Positions 16,021 through 24,661 of a stretch of 38,193 bases of DNA are shown one piece after another. The stretch is from assembly GCA_000987045.1 (NCBI GenBank), contig LAKY01000033.1, positions 25,242 to 63,434 on the forward strand, in the 5' to 3' direction. Within the stretch, counting starts at the first letter, position 1. Each line of letters begins with the position of its first letter. The DNA comes from Clostridiales bacterium PH28_bin88 (lineage in GTDB: Bacteria > Bacillota > PH28-bin88). The position numbers and the translations under genes were made by a program. The notes beneath the pieces were generated by a model, which was given only the letters and a program-made list of their open reading frames with translations, had not been told where the DNA came from and ran no database searches.

Positions 16021-16055
16021 AGTGACTGGTGACAGGTGACTAGTTGCTGGTACTC
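16021..16055. repeat. Degenerate tandem heptamer repeat
   Basis: Five heptamers related to AGTGACT (AGTGACT, GGTGACA, GGTGACT, AGTTGCT, GGTACTC) lie immediately upstream of the CopZ-like gene's ribosome binding site. The position is the same as that of the 14010 array relative to ccmE. Confidence 0.65.
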
Positions 16056-16092
16056 GGTGGCGGGTAAGCTGCTTGCTAAAGCCTGGTCACTT

Positions 16093-16293
16093 CTAACCTT
16101 GGTACTTCTTCACGTAGGGGATGACAATGGGCATGAAAATAATCATACTGAGGATGAAGACCCAGACCGCTCCGCCGTAACGGGCCACCGGAGTATATTC
16201 TTGGCCCGGGGTAAGCAAGAGAAATATCGCAACCAGGACAAGGGACAACCCGGTATAGACGGCGGCGCTGGCACGGGCAGCTTTTTGTTCCAT
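16093..16293 (-). CDS. Small two-TM membrane protein of unknown function
   Basis: 66 aa. Two TM helices (about residues 11-28, VYTGLSLVLVAIFLLLTP, and 40-60, GGAVWVFILSMIIFMPIVIPY) are joined by a short loop, with a short basic C-terminus (VKKYQG). The ATG follows AAAGGAGGAGCG. It is the first gene after the right inverted repeat, so its promoter may lie in or beyond the repeat. It precedes the CopZ-like gene by about 90 bp. No family is recognised. Confidence 0.7.
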   Translation of the reverse strand: MEQKAARASAAVYTGLSLVLVAIFLLLTPGQEYTPVARYGGAVWVFILSMIIFMPIVIPYVKKYQG

Positions 16294-16312
16294 TAACGCT
16301 CCTCCTTTCTAA

Positions 16313-16450
16313 AGAAAACTTGGCTTGCGCTAAAGAAGACTTGCCCATTTATGGGCTTAGTCGCCCTTATGCCTGTGGTACAAGCCTTTGGCGCAGGCGG
16401 AAGCCTTAGTTGCACTTATGCCACAGAAAGTTATACTTTCTGATGGTGCA
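16313..16450. repeat. ~130-bp interspersed repeat, right arm of an inverted pair
   Basis: Reverse-complement match of 15304-15440. It contains GGCTTGCGC, the palindrome GCCCATTTATGGGC, two related sub-units (CTTAGTCGCCCTTATGCC and CTTAGTTGCACTTATGCC, about 47 bp apart), and CAGAAAGTTATACTTTCTG. No ORF is present inside. Confidence 0.9.
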
Positions 16451-16608
16451 AGAAGCTGGAGGCAAGATGCATCTGCTTCTTCCACTCGCTTCTTGTTTCC
16501 TGAATAGCATTTCCGGATAGGAACCCAAGAATTACCCCGGGTGATTGATCACAGCGGCCCAACCTCTGTCTACCGGCCGGTGGCGGCCGGCTGCAACGAG
16601 GCGGCTTT

Positions 16609-19182
16609 CTACGCCGCCTGGGTCGCGGTTACCGGACGGCCACCGTGTTCCTGTTCCGTTCTCTTCATGGACGGTACAAACCGCTTCAACAGCAGGGTGT
16701 TCATCGTTACAGACACGGAACTGATAGCCATGAAGAAAGCGGCGAGTTCGGGGCTCACGATCAGGCCGGTTAGGGGGTAAAAGATACCCGCCGCCACGGG
16801 AATGCCTAGAGTATTGTAGATAAACGCCCAGAACAGGTTTTGGTGTACCTTGCCCATGGTGGCCTTCGCCACCTCGATGGCCGACACCACGTCACGGATA
16901 TCGCTCTTGATCAGGATGATGTCCCCGGTCTCCTTGGCCACGTCGGTACCGCTGCCGATGGCAAGCCCCACGTCGGCCTGGGCCAGCGCCGGGGCGTCGT
17001 TGATACCGTCGCCCACCATGGCCACCCTAAGACCCTGCTCCTGTAACTTCTTCACTTCATTGGCTTTATCCTGGGGCAGCACTTCCGCCAGTACCCAGTC
17101 AATGCCCACTTGGCGGGCGATGGCTTCGGCTGTCCGGCGGTTATCCCCGGTGATCATGGCCACTTTAATGCCCCGGCGCTGCAACCGGGCCACAGCCTCC
17201 TTGGAGTTTTCCTTCAGAGTGTCGGCCACCGCCACCACACCGGCGGCCTTGCCGTCCACCGCCACCAGCATGGCGGTCTTACCCTCGTGTTCCATCTTCT
17301 CGGCGCTGGCCAGCAGCCCGGAGAAGTCAACCCCCCGCTGCTGCATCAGCCTCCGGTTGCCCAGCAGCACCTGCCGGCTGCGGAAAGTTGCCTCGATGCC
17401 GTGACCGGGAATGGCGTTGAACTCCTGGGCATCCTCCACCTGGATGCCCTCATCCTGGGCTCCCCGCACGATGGCCTCACCCAGGGGGTGCTCTGAGTTC
17501 TTTTCCGCCGCCGCCGCCAGGTTCAACACCTCATGGCGGGTAAATCCGTCCGCCACCACCACGTCGGTGAGGGAGGGCTGCCCCTTGGTGAGGGTGCCGG
17601 TCTTATCGAAGACGATGGCCTGCAGTTTGGAGGTGGCCTCCACCGCGTCGGCGCCCTTGAACAGGATGCCGTTTTCCGCTCCTTTACCGGTACCCGCCAT
17701 CATGGCGCTGGGGGTAGCCAGGCCCAATGCGCAGGGGCAGGAGATAACCAGTGTGGTCACCGACAGCAGCAGGCTGAACCCGAATACCCCGATCTCCGCC
17801 AGGCTGTACGGGGACAGGATGAAGCGGCTGTCCGGCAGGAAGAAGCGTTCATACCCGTAGAAGAACCAGAAGGCGAACACCACCAGCGCCAGCACGTGCA
17901 CACCCGCGATGAAGTGGCCGGCGACAAAGTCCGCCAGCTTCTGGATAGGCGCCTTGGACGCCTGGGCATCCTCCACCAGCTTGATGATCTGGGCCAGGGC
18001 GGTATCCTTGCCCACCTTGGTGGCTTCGAACTTGAAGGAACCGGTCTTGTTGATAGTGGCGCCGATGACCTCGTCGCCCGCCTTCTTTTCCACCGGGATG
18101 CTCTCCCCGGTCAGCATGGATTCATCCACGGCGGAATAGCCATCAATTACCCGGCCGTCCACAGGGATGCTTTCCCCGGGGCGGACTACTACCACATCAC
18201 CGATTTCCACCTCGTCGGCAGCGATCTCCATCTCCTGGCCGTCCCTGATCACCCGGGCCACCTTTGCCTGCAGGCTCATCAGCTTCCTGATGGCGTCGGA
18301 AGTGCGGCCGCGGGTCAGTGCTTCCAGGTATCGGCCCAGCACAATAAACGCGGTCAGCAGGGCCGCTGATTCAAAGAAGGTGGCACCCTTGCCGCCAAAC
18401 CCGGCGTCGGGCCACAGGCTGTTGATGGTGGCAATGATGTAGGCGGCGCCGATCCCGGTGGCGTACAAGAGGTTCATGTCAGTGGCGCCCCGCTTCAGCC
18501 CGTTCCAGCTATGAGTGAAGAACTGCCAGCCGGGGATGAATACCACCGGCGTGGTCAGGATCCACAAGACAATGGTGTTACCCAGGAACTCGGGCACGAA
18601 CAGCGGGAAGATCCACACGTCCCGGAACATGCCCAGCATCACCAGCGCGGCCAGCGGCCACGCGATCCACATGTTACGTTTTTGGAAGGCGATCTCCTTC
18701 TGCCTGGCCTCCCGCTCCCGGTCCAGGGCAGCCTGCCCTTCCAGTTTCTCGGCTGCTTCGTAACCCAGTTCCTTGATTACCTTTTTAATATCCGCCTTGG
18801 TGACCGTTCCCGGGTAAAATTCCACCTTGGCGGACTCTGCCGGCAGGTTGACCACCACCCGGGTCACCCCCGCCATGCCGCCCACTGCCTTTTCTACCTT
18901 CGCCACGCAGGCGGCGCAGCTCATCCCCCGCACCGTCAGCAATACCTCTTCCCGCGGCACCTGGTAGCCCAGTTCGCTGACCACCTGCGCCATTTGCGCC
19001 ACGTTGGTCTTGTGCGGGTCGAACTTTACAGCTGCCTTGCCGGAGACCAGGTTAACCTTGGCCTCCCGGATGCCTGTCACGTTCCCCAAGGCTTTTTCTA
19101 CCTTGGCGACACAGGCTGCACAGCTCATCCCTTCCACAGGCAGCGAAACCTGCACCAAGCTGTTTTCATGCGCGTCTCCCAT
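16609..19182 (-). CDS. copA: Copper-exporting P1B-type ATPase CopA with two HMA domains
   Basis: 857 aa from the ATG at 19180-19182, five nt after GGAAGGGG. Two N-terminal HMA domains with GMSCAAC metal sites (about residues 17-23 and 85-91) are followed by eight TM helices. Visible P-type motifs are TGESIPV, the Cu-site CPC in [13 protein letters not shown], phosphorylation site DKTGTLT, the nucleotide-binding HP (SEHPLG), MITGDN and [22 protein letters not shown] and the TM8 MAISSVSV are also seen. Class P1B-1, Cu(I) efflux. Longer readings start upstream of the -10 box and are excluded. The promoter has a CsoR-type dyad, so copper induction is expected. Confidence 0.95.
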   Translation of the reverse strand: MGDAHENSLVQVSLPVEGMSCAACVAKVEKALGNVTGIREAKVNLVSGKAAVKFDPHKTNVAQMAQVVSELGYQVPREEVLLTVRGMSCAACVAKVEKAVGGMAGVTRVVVNLPAESAKVEFYPGTVTKADIKKVIKELGYEAAEKLEGQAALDREREARQKEIAFQKRNMWIAWPLAALVMLGMFRDVWIFPLFVPEFLGNTIVLWILTTPVVFIPGWQFFTHSWNGLKRGATDMNLLYATGIGAAYIIATINSLWPDAGFGGKGATFFESAALLTAFIVLGRYLEALTRGRTSDAIRKLMSLQAKVARVIRDGQEMEIAADEVEIGDVVVVRPGESIPVDGRVIDGYSAVDESMLTGESIPVEKKAGDEVIGATINKTGSFKFEATKVGKDTALAQIIKLVEDAQASKAPIQKLADFVAGHFIAGVHVLALVVFAFWFFYGYERFFLPDSRFILSPYSLAEIGVFGFSLLLSVTTLVISCPCALGLATPSAMMAGTGKGAENGILFKGADAVEATSKLQAIVFDKTGTLTKGQPSLTDVVVADGFTRHEVLNLAAAAEKNSEHPLGEAIVRGAQDEGIQVEDAQEFNAIPGHGIEATFRSRQVLLGNRRLMQQRGVDFSGLLASAEKMEHEGKTAMLVAVDGKAAGVVAVADTLKENSKEAVARLQRRGIKVAMITGDNRRTAEAIARQVGIDWVLAEVLPQDKANEVKKLQEQGLRVAMVGDGINDAPALAQADVGLAIGSGTDVAKETGDIILIKSDIRDVVSAIEVAKATMGKVHQNLFWAFIYNTLGIPVAAGIFYPLTGLIVSPELAAFFMAISSVSVTMNTLLLKRFVPSMKRTEQEHGGRPVTATQAA

Positions 19183-19243
19183 AGGTTCCCCTTCCTTCCT
19201 GAGTGCTAATCCCAAAGAATACCCTTGTCTGGTATCTGAGGTA

Positions 19244-19272
19244 ATTATATACCCATAGGGGGTATATGTCAA
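19244..19272 (-). promoter_or_regulatory. copA promoter with CsoR-type operator in the spacer
   Basis: On the minus strand: -35 TTGACA (19267-19272), exactly 17 bp, -10 TATAAT (19244-19249). The spacer and -10 are filled by the dyad ATATACCCCCTATGGGTATAT (19247-19267, given here less than one turn per half-site). TACCCC/GGGTA dyads are the known CsoR copper-repressor site. No csoR gene is in the window. Confidence 0.82.
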
Positions 19273-19308
19273 CACGTTTTTCCGCCTCTCCGGGCTTAAA
19301 TAAAAATA

Positions 19309-19326
19309 ACCCGGTTGATACCGGGT
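19309..19326 (-). terminator. Intrinsic terminator of the methyltransferase gene
   Basis: Stem ACCCGGT/ACCGGGT with a 4-nt loop, followed on the minus strand by TATTTTTATTT. It lies about 26 bp after the stop codon and separates this transcript from the copA promoter. Confidence 0.85.
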
Positions 19327-19351
19327 CAAATGAAGCAGCCTATTCACATGT

Positions 19352-19972
19352 TTAACATGGAGTTGCTACGATGAGCTTCAGGATTTTGCCGAACCTGTCC
19401 TCAATGTGGGTGGGGTTAATCCCCGCTTTCCGCACGTTTTCCACTGTGCGCCGGTTAATGTTTGAGCCCACCAGGTGAAGGGAAACGGGATTAAAGAGGT
19501 CCATCAATTTCCCCAATACCGGGTTCTCGCTCCTGACGTGCTCCAGCAGGATGATCCGGCCGCCGGGCTTACAGACCCGCCGCACCTCCATCAGCCCTTT
19601 GACGGGATCGGGGACTGAACAAAAGACGCAGGTGGCCACCACCGTGTCGAAGGCATCGTCCGGAAAGTCCATGTGCTGGGCATCCATTTCGATCAAGGTT
19701 ACCGGCGCCTTGGCCAGGTGGACCTTTTTCCTCGCCCTGGCGAGCATGCCCGGGCTGAAGTCGATGCCCGTCACCTCACAGCCTTCCGGGTAATAAGCCA
19801 GGTTCTTCCCGGTCCCCACCCCCACTTCCAGCACCTTCCCTTGAGCGTAGGCCAGGGTTTTCCTGCGTAGAGACGGATCAATCATCCGGTCCATCCAGTC
19901 GTAGTAAAGAGCGGTACGGTTGTACCTGCGTTTGATTACCTCTGTCTGGTCGCAAGCTTTGGTGTTATCCAA
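19352..19972 (-). CDS. Class I SAM-dependent methyltransferase
   Basis: 206 aa from a TTG start eight nt after GGAGGTG. The Rossmann motif [16 protein letters not shown] (about residues 48-63), the acidic loop [17 protein letters not shown], motif [18 protein letters not shown] and motif [13 protein letters not shown] are clear, which is the UbiE/Methyltransf_11 type. The opening [30 protein letters not shown] is typical of a Bacillota subgroup of small methyltransferases; the substrate cannot be inferred. It has its own promoter and terminator and lies between two copA genes. A dyad-like GTTTGAACGTTTAAAAC (19996-20012) lies just downstream of its promoter and could be an ArsR-type site. Confidence 0.85.
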   Translation of the reverse strand: MDNTKACDQTEVIKRRYNRTALYYDWMDRMIDPSLRRKTLAYAQGKVLEVGVGTGKNLAYYPEGCEVTGIDFSPGMLARARKKVHLAKAPVTLIEMDAQHMDFPDDAFDTVVATCVFCSVPDPVKGLMEVRRVCKPGGRIILLEHVRSENPVLGKLMDLFNPVSLHLVGSNINRRTVENVRKAGINPTHIEDRFGKILKLIVATPC

Positions 19973-20013
19973 AACGCTGTCACCTCCGAATAACTGTTTG
20001 AACGTTTAAAACC

Positions 20014-20042
20014 AATCTACAACCGGCCGGATAATACGTCAA
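20014..20042 (-). promoter_or_regulatory. Promoter of the methyltransferase gene
   Basis: On the minus strand: -35 TTGACG (20037-20042), 17-bp spacer, -10 TAGATT (20014-20019). The A/T-rich partial dyad at 19996-20012 lies at the expected transcription start. Confidence 0.6.
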
Positions 20043-20202
20043 CAACCTTCACAAAGAATTCACAAACAGGAACCCCCAGTAATTGCATGTATAGGGTATA
20101 CCGTATTACCACCATTATACTGTCAGAAGCGATGCGGCAACCTGCGCCCTAACTTTTCACCGCTTCTAGCGCATTTAAATCCGGGCGGGAGGTTTTTAAT
20201 TG

Positions 20203-22731
20203 ATGGGGAGCGAGATCAGTAAACTTACCTTTAAGATCCGCGGCATGGACTGCGCATCCTGTGCGGCCAAGATCGAAAAGAGCCTGCAAAAACTGGACGG
20301 AGTCCGGTCTGCGACAGTTAACTTCGCCGTGGAAAAAGCCGCGGTGGAGTACGACCCCGCCGTGGTGGGGCCGGACAGGTTCTTTCAGGTGATCGAGGAC
20401 CTGGGGTATCATCTGGGTACCCAGCGGGTGGACCTCAAAATCAGCGGCATGACCTGCGCCTCCTGCGCCGCCAAGGTGGAGAAGAAGCTGGCGGGACTGG
20501 AGGGCGTGTTCCGGGCCAGCGTCAACTTCGCCATGGAGCGGGCGACAGTGGAGTTCGATCCCTCCCAGGTATCGGTGGCGGGTTTCCAACAGGCTGTGGC
20601 CGATCTCGGCTACCAGGCGGACGCCGGGGAAAAGAGGTTCGACGAGGACGCGGAAAAAATGGAGCGCCAGCGGGAAACCCGGCGGCAGACCCGCCTGCTG
20701 GTTCTTTCAGCCGTGCTTTCCCTTCCCCTGATAGCATACATGTTCGGTGAGCTATTCAACCTCCGCGTGCCACCCATTGTCAACAACAAGGTATTCCAGT
20801 TCGCTGTGGCCACTCCCGTCCAGTTTGTCGCCGGCTGGCAGTTTTACCGGGGTGCCTACCAGAACCTGCGCCACGGCACCGCCAATATGGACGTGTTGAT
20901 TGCCATGGGCACCTCCGCGGCTTACTTTTACAGTGTGGCCACCACCTTTTTCATCCGGGGCCACGTCTACTACGAGACAGCCGCCATCATCATCACCCTG
21001 ATCATCCTGGGGAAGCTCTTGGAATCCGTTGCCAAGGGCCGCACCTCGGAGGCCATCAAGAAACTGATGGGTCTGCAGGCTAAAACCGCCCGGGTGGTGC
21101 GGGACGGCCGGGAAATGGATATCCCGGTGGAGGAGGTACAGGTGGGCGACACCGTGATCGTCCGGCCGGGAGAAAAAGTGCCGGTGGACGGGGTGATTAT
21201 CGAGGGGTTTTCTACCGTGGACGAATCCATGCTGACCGGAGAGAGCATTCCCGTGGACAAGAAGGTGGGAGACGAGGTCATTGGGGCGACCATCAACAAG
21301 CAGGGGGCCTTCAAGTTCCGCGCCACCAAGGTGGGGGCAGAGACCGCCCTGGCCCAGATCATCAAGATCGTGGAAGAGGCCCAGGGCTCCAAGGCGCCCA
21401 TCCAGCGGCTGGCGGACGTCATCTCCGGGTACTTTGTCCCGGCGGTGGTAGCGGTAGCTGTGCTCACCTTTTTAGTATGGTACTTTTGGGTGGCACCCGG
21501 CGACCTGGCGCGGGCGCTGATCAACTTCACTGCTGTGCTGGTGATCGCCTGTCCCTGCGCCCTTGGCCTGGCCACCCCCACCTCCATCATGGTCGGCACC
21601 GGCCGGGGTGCGGAAAACGGCATCCTCATTAAGGGCGGAGAACACCTGGAAAAGGCCTACCGGCTGCAAACAGTGGTGCTGGACAAGACCGGCACTATCA
21701 CCAAAGGAAAGCCGGAGGTGACCGACGTGGCGCCGGCCGGCGGGGATACGGATGAGCGGGAATTGCTGCGGCTGGTGGCATCGGTCGAACGCCACTCCGA
21801 ACACCCTCTCGGTCAGGCCATTGTGGAGGGAGCCAAAAAACGGGGACTGGAACTGGATGAGCCGAAGGACTTTGAGGCCATCCCCGGCCGCGGGGTGGTT
21901 GGCACAGTGGCCGGTCGCCGGGTGCTGCTAGGCACCCGCAAGCTGATGGCGGAAAACGATATCCCCTTGGAAGGGTTCGGGGAGCGCATCGAGGGGCTGG
22001 AAAACGAGGGGAAAACGGCCATGCTGGCAGCGGTGGACGGCAGGCCCGCAGGTATCGTCGCGGTGGCGGATACGGTAAAAGAGCACTCCGCCGAGGCTAT
22101 CGCCGAGCTTAAGCGGATGGGCATCCAGACTATCATGATCACCGGGGACAACCGGCGCACCGCCGAGGCCATCGCCCACCAGGTGGGCATAGACAGGCGG
22201 AACGTGCTGGCGGAGGTGCTGCCTGAGGACAAGGCGGAGGAAGTGCAGAGGCTCAGGAAGCGGGGCCTGGTGGTGGGGATGGTGGGAGACGGCATCAACG
22301 ACGCGCCCGCCCTGGCCACCGCCGACCTGGGGATGGCCATCGGTACGGGCACCGACGTGGCCATGGAGGCGGCGGACATCACCCTGATGCGGGGGGACTT
22401 GCGAGGGATCGCCGCCAGCATCAAACTCAGCCGTGCCACCATGAAAAACATCAAGCAGAACCTTTTTTGGGCGCTGATTTACAACACCCTGGGCATCCCG
22501 GTCGCGGCCTCCGGCTTTCTCTCCCCGGTGCTGGCAGGGGCTGCCATGGCCTTCAGTTCGGTTTCGGTAGTAACCAACGCCCTCCGTCTAAAACGGTTCG
22601 ACCCGTACCGGGACTTCAGGCGAAAAGAGGCCCGCCGGCCGCGGGCAGTGCCGGGACTGGCGCCACAGCCCGCCCGCCGTCCCGGCTCCGGAGAAGGCCC
22701 GGGCAGCAAAGACAACCGGGAGATGGAGTGA
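20203..22731 (+). CDS. copA: Second copper P1B-type ATPase CopA with two HMA domains
   Basis: 842 aa from the ATG at 20203, ten nt after GGGAGG; a TTG one codon upstream is equally possible. Two HMA domains with GMDCASC (about residue 14) and GMTCASC (about 82). Further motifs are TGESIPV, CPC in [44 protein letters not shown] and [12 protein letters not shown]. Class P1B-1. It is divergent from the first copA and clearly different in sequence. The C-terminus has an unusual Arg/Pro/Gly-rich tail of about 35 residues (about 808-842). It is the only copper gene in the block on the plus strand. A GGTATACC palindrome (20095-20102) lies upstream, without a clear promoter. Confidence 0.94.
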   Translation: MGSEISKLTFKIRGMDCASCAAKIEKSLQKLDGVRSATVNFAVEKAAVEYDPAVVGPDRFFQVIEDLGYHLGTQRVDLKISGMTCASCAAKVEKKLAGLEGVFRASVNFAMERATVEFDPSQVSVAGFQQAVADLGYQADAGEKRFDEDAEKMERQRETRRQTRLLVLSAVLSLPLIAYMFGELFNLRVPPIVNNKVFQFAVATPVQFVAGWQFYRGAYQNLRHGTANMDVLIAMGTSAAYFYSVATTFFIRGHVYYETAAIIITLIILGKLLESVAKGRTSEAIKKLMGLQAKTARVVRDGREMDIPVEEVQVGDTVIVRPGEKVPVDGVIIEGFSTVDESMLTGESIPVDKKVGDEVIGATINKQGAFKFRATKVGAETALAQIIKIVEEAQGSKAPIQRLADVISGYFVPAVVAVAVLTFLVWYFWVAPGDLARALINFTAVLVIACPCALGLATPTSIMVGTGRGAENGILIKGGEHLEKAYRLQTVVLDKTGTITKGKPEVTDVAPAGGDTDERELLRLVASVERHSEHPLGQAIVEGAKKRGLELDEPKDFEAIPGRGVVGTVAGRRVLLGTRKLMAENDIPLEGFGERIEGLENEGKTAMLAAVDGRPAGIVAVADTVKEHSAEAIAELKRMGIQTIMITGDNRRTAEAIAHQVGIDRRNVLAEVLPEDKAEEVQRLRKRGLVVGMVGDGINDAPALATADLGMAIGTGTDVAMEAADITLMRGDLRGIAASIKLSRATMKNIKQNLFWALIYNTLGIPVAASGFLSPVLAGAAMAFSSVSVVTNALRLKRFDPYRDFRRKEARRPRAVPGLAPQPARRPGSGEGPGSKDNREME

Positions 22732-22841
22732 GAAACGTGGAAAGATGGGAAGACATCCTGCTGGCCATTGCCCTCGCAGCCGCCCTGGGGTTCGCCTGGT
22801 GGTGGTTCGCCACTCAGAAGCAAAAACTTAACAATAAGTAG
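22728..22841 (+). CDS. Small single-pass membrane protein coupled to copA
   Basis: 37 aa from the GTG at 22728, which overlaps the copA stop codon (GTGA) and follows GGGAG; a GTG at 22737 (34 aa) is an alternative. One TM helix (about residues 8-28, [19 protein letters not shown]) is followed by a short polar tail QKQKLNNK. No family is recognised. The overlap argues for translational coupling and for a role beside the CopA ATPase, perhaps as an accessory subunit. Confidence 0.6.
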   Translation: MRNVERWEDILLAIALAAALGFAWWWFATQKQKLNNK

Positions 22842-22949
22842 AAAACTCACGTATCTCGATCATAGGTTGGCAGGTTTCACTTAGGTGTATTCCCGGCGCC
22901 CGTTCAGTGGTTGTAATGAATAGAAACTGAGCTAAGATAAAAAACAATG

Positions 22950-23103
22950 TTGAAAACTAATGGAAAAAGGTTATAATAAAGGCAAAGGGAAGGTGATGGC
23001 ACACCCTCCCTTGCTAGGCAGTGCGACCCGGAGTCAAGAACTCACTGGTAGGTTATTTGTGCCGGGAGGAAGGACGTTTGCGTGAACGTCCTTCCTCTTT
23101 TTT
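22950..23103 (+). ncRNA. Putative antisense RNA with its own promoter and terminator
   Basis: A plus-strand promoter (-35 TTGAAA 22950-22955, 16-bp spacer, -10 TATAAT 22972-22977) drives a transcript of about 115-120 nt. It ends at a very strong terminator: 12-bp stem AGGAAGGACGTT/AACGTCCTTCCT (23067-23096) and TTTTTT (23098-23103). It is complementary to the 3' part of a small minus-strand ORF (23053-23186). This arrangement matches type I antitoxins such as RatA. A 29-codon ORF from the ATG at 22996 is possible but unlikely to be the function. Confidence 0.6.
22982..23014 (-). terminator. Hairpin ending the minus-strand small transcript
   Basis: GCAAAGGGAAGGTG and CACCCTCCCTTGC form a long imperfect stem with a 6-nt loop. 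On the minus strand it is followed by CTTTATTATAACC. It would end the toxin-like mRNA, and it is also the 5' stem of the antisense RNA. Confidence 0.55.
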
Positions 23104-23248
23104 CGCCCCGTTACCGGAACGCCGTATCAAAGCCACGACAACCTGGAAAACACCAGTGATAATCGCTGCAACGATTTGCTAAACATAACCTACCACCTCC
23201 TCTCCCCCACAACCCCGGTTGACACGCAACTCCGGGCTGCGCACTGCC
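23017..23248. repeat. Long-range inverted repeat enclosing the toxin-like ORF
   Basis: Outer arms are GGCAGTGCGACCCGGAGT (23017-23034) and ACTCCGGGCTGCGCACTGCC (23229-23248). Inner arms are TGGTAGGTTAT (23046-23056) and ATAACCTACCA (23185-23195). In the minus-strand mRNA these would pair the 5' end and the ribosome binding site with the 3' end, as in hok-like and other type I toxin mRNAs. Confidence 0.75.
23053..23186 (-). pseudogene. Toxin-like small membrane peptide gene, apparently frameshifted
   Basis: A GGAGG ribosome binding site nine nt before an ATG (23184-23186) opens a 19-codon frame (MFSKSLQRLSLVFSRLSWL). In the next frame, from 23178 to the TAA at 23053, lies a much more protein-like peptide: IVAAIITGVFQVVVALIRR followed by a Lys/Arg-rich tail ending SSRHK. 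That frame has a stop directly upstream and no usable start, so one base may have been lost near 23180. A short hydrophobic helix with a basic tail is the pattern of Bacillota type I toxins. The RBS region TGGTAGGTTAT is complementary to ATAACCTACCA at the 3' end of the ORF. Confidence 0.45.
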
Positions 23249-23316
23249 CCACGCCAGGGAGAGGAGGAAGCCGGAGGAAACAAATTCCTAAAAAATATAC
23301 CCTGAAGATATTTGCT

Positions 23317-24456
23317 CTAAAGCGCTTCTAAAGCCTGGGCGAGGTCAGCTACCAGGTCATCGGCATCCTCCAGGCCGACTGACAACCGGAGGAGGCTATC
23401 GGTAATTCCCAGGGCATGGCGCTCCGCCGGTGGGATGGCGGCGTGGGACATGGTCACCGGGTAGGACAGGATGCTTTCCACCGCCCCCAAGCTGACCGCC
23501 AGGGCGGGCAACTGCACCCGCTCCATTACCTGCCAGGCCAGTTCCGGCGTGCTCAATTCAAAGGACAGCACCGCCCCCGGGCCTTTGGCCTGCCGCCGGT
23601 GCAGGCCGTAGCCGGGATGGTCAATAAGCCCCGGATAGTAAACCCGGGTCACCTCCGGGCGGCCCGCCAACCACTCGGCTATCTTGCCCGCGGTCTCCTG
23701 CTCCCGGTCCAGCCGGACCTGGAGGGTCTTCATGCCCCGCATCAGGAGCCAAGAATCCTGCGGCCCCAGCACCGCCCCCAGGCTGTTCTGGACGAAACCC
23801 ACCTCCCGGGCCAACCGTTCCTCCTTGACAGCCACCAGCCCGGCCACCAGGTCGCTGTGCCCTCCCAGGAACTTGGTAGCGCTGTGGACCACGATATCCG
23901 CCCCCAGCTCCAGGGGCCGCTGGAGGTAAGGCGTCATAAAGGTATTGTCCACAATGGTCAAAAGCCCCCGTTCGCGGGCCAGGCCCACCGCTCCGGCCAG
24001 GTCGGTGATCTTCATCAGCGGGTTGGAGGGGGTTTCCAGGTAAAGAGCCCGGGTATTATCCCGGATGGCCCGCCTGATCTTGTCCAGGTCGGTAGTGTCG
24101 ACAAAGGTGGCCTGGATGCCGAACCGGTTGAACAGCCGCGTCAGCACCCGGTAGGTGCCGCCGTACACGTCCTGGCACACCACCAGGTGGTCCCCCGTGT
24201 TAAACAGGCAAAACACCGAAGAGATGGCGGCCATCCCGGAGGCAAAGGCGAAACCCTTCACCCCGCCCTCCAACTGGGCAATGGTCTCCTCCAGGGCGCG
24301 GCGGGTGGGGTTGCCGGAGCGGGCGTAGTCGTATTCCCCCGGGTGGTCCACCGAGGGCTGTTTAAAGGTGGATACCTGGTAAATGGGTACACTCACCGCC
24401 CCGGTGACCTGGTCGGTCTCGCACCCAGGATGCAGCAATTTGGTACTGAATTGCAT
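23317..24456 (-). CDS. PLP-dependent transsulfuration enzyme (cystathionine gamma-lyase/synthase family), copy 1
   Basis: 379 aa, full length. Cys/Met-metabolism PLP fold with YDYARSGNPTRRALE near residue 50, the SGMAA loop, DNTFMTPYLQRPLELGADIVVHSATKFLGGHSDLVAG with the PLP lysine at about 195, and the C-terminal LRLSVGLEDADDLVADL. Family members make or break cystathionine, homocysteine or methionine; motifs alone do not fix the reaction. It is a tandem paralog of the 24653-25792 gene, whose leader is an S-box, so both are probably co-regulated by SAM. A pair of this kind often splits into gamma-synthase and lyase roles. Confidence 0.88.
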   Translation of the reverse strand: MQFSTKLLHPGCETDQVTGAVSVPIYQVSTFKQPSVDHPGEYDYARSGNPTRRALEETIAQLEGGVKGFAFASGMAAISSVFCLFNTGDHLVVCQDVYGGTYRVLTRLFNRFGIQATFVDTTDLDKIRRAIRDNTRALYLETPSNPLMKITDLAGAVGLARERGLLTIVDNTFMTPYLQRPLELGADIVVHSATKFLGGHSDLVAGLVAVKEERLAREVGFVQNSLGAVLGPQDSWLLMRGMKTLQVRLDREQETAGKIAEWLAGRPEVTRVYYPGLIDHPGYGLHRRQAKGPGAVLSFELSTPELAWQVMERVQLPALAVSLGAVESILSYPVTMSHAAIPPAERHALGITDSLLRLSVGLEDADDLVADLAQALEAL

Positions 24457-24519
24457 ATGATTACCTTCCTCTCAACACAGCATTGGGAAAAATCCTTTGA
24501 ATTAGCCTTATTGGGGACA

Positions 24520-24661
24520 AGCGCTATCAGAAACGGGAATAATGCGGTCGTCAGTCGTCGGGCAGCGGAGGTCAGGAGATAACCGGAAGTGGAACTATCT
24601 CCCATTACCTTCTCCCTGAAGACCGACGACTGATGTGTTCAGGCGAAGTTTATCACAGCGC
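24520..24661. repeat. Small TIR-bounded, hairpin-rich element (copy B)
   Basis: Ends AGCGCTATCAGAAAC and GTTTATCACAGCGC match copy A at 2121-2244. The interior is different but again palindromic: CGTCAGTCGTCGG/CCGACGACTGATG and GGAGATA/TATCTCC. The right end supplies the stop codon region of the upstream PLP enzyme gene. Confidence 0.6.

Noticed and set aside
15304..16450. Composite transposon
   Set aside because: No transposase frame is present inside or next to the repeats, and no target duplication is obvious.
22985..23100. SRP RNA, 6S RNA, fluoride or T-box RNA
   Set aside because: None of the diagnostic core motifs is present, and the arrangement with the opposite-strand ORF fits an antisense RNA better.
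23416..24582. Long plus-strand open frame (388 codons) opposite the PLP enzyme
   Set aside because: It mirrors a conserved transsulfuration enzyme gene and its translation is low-complexity; no start or ribosome binding site is seen.
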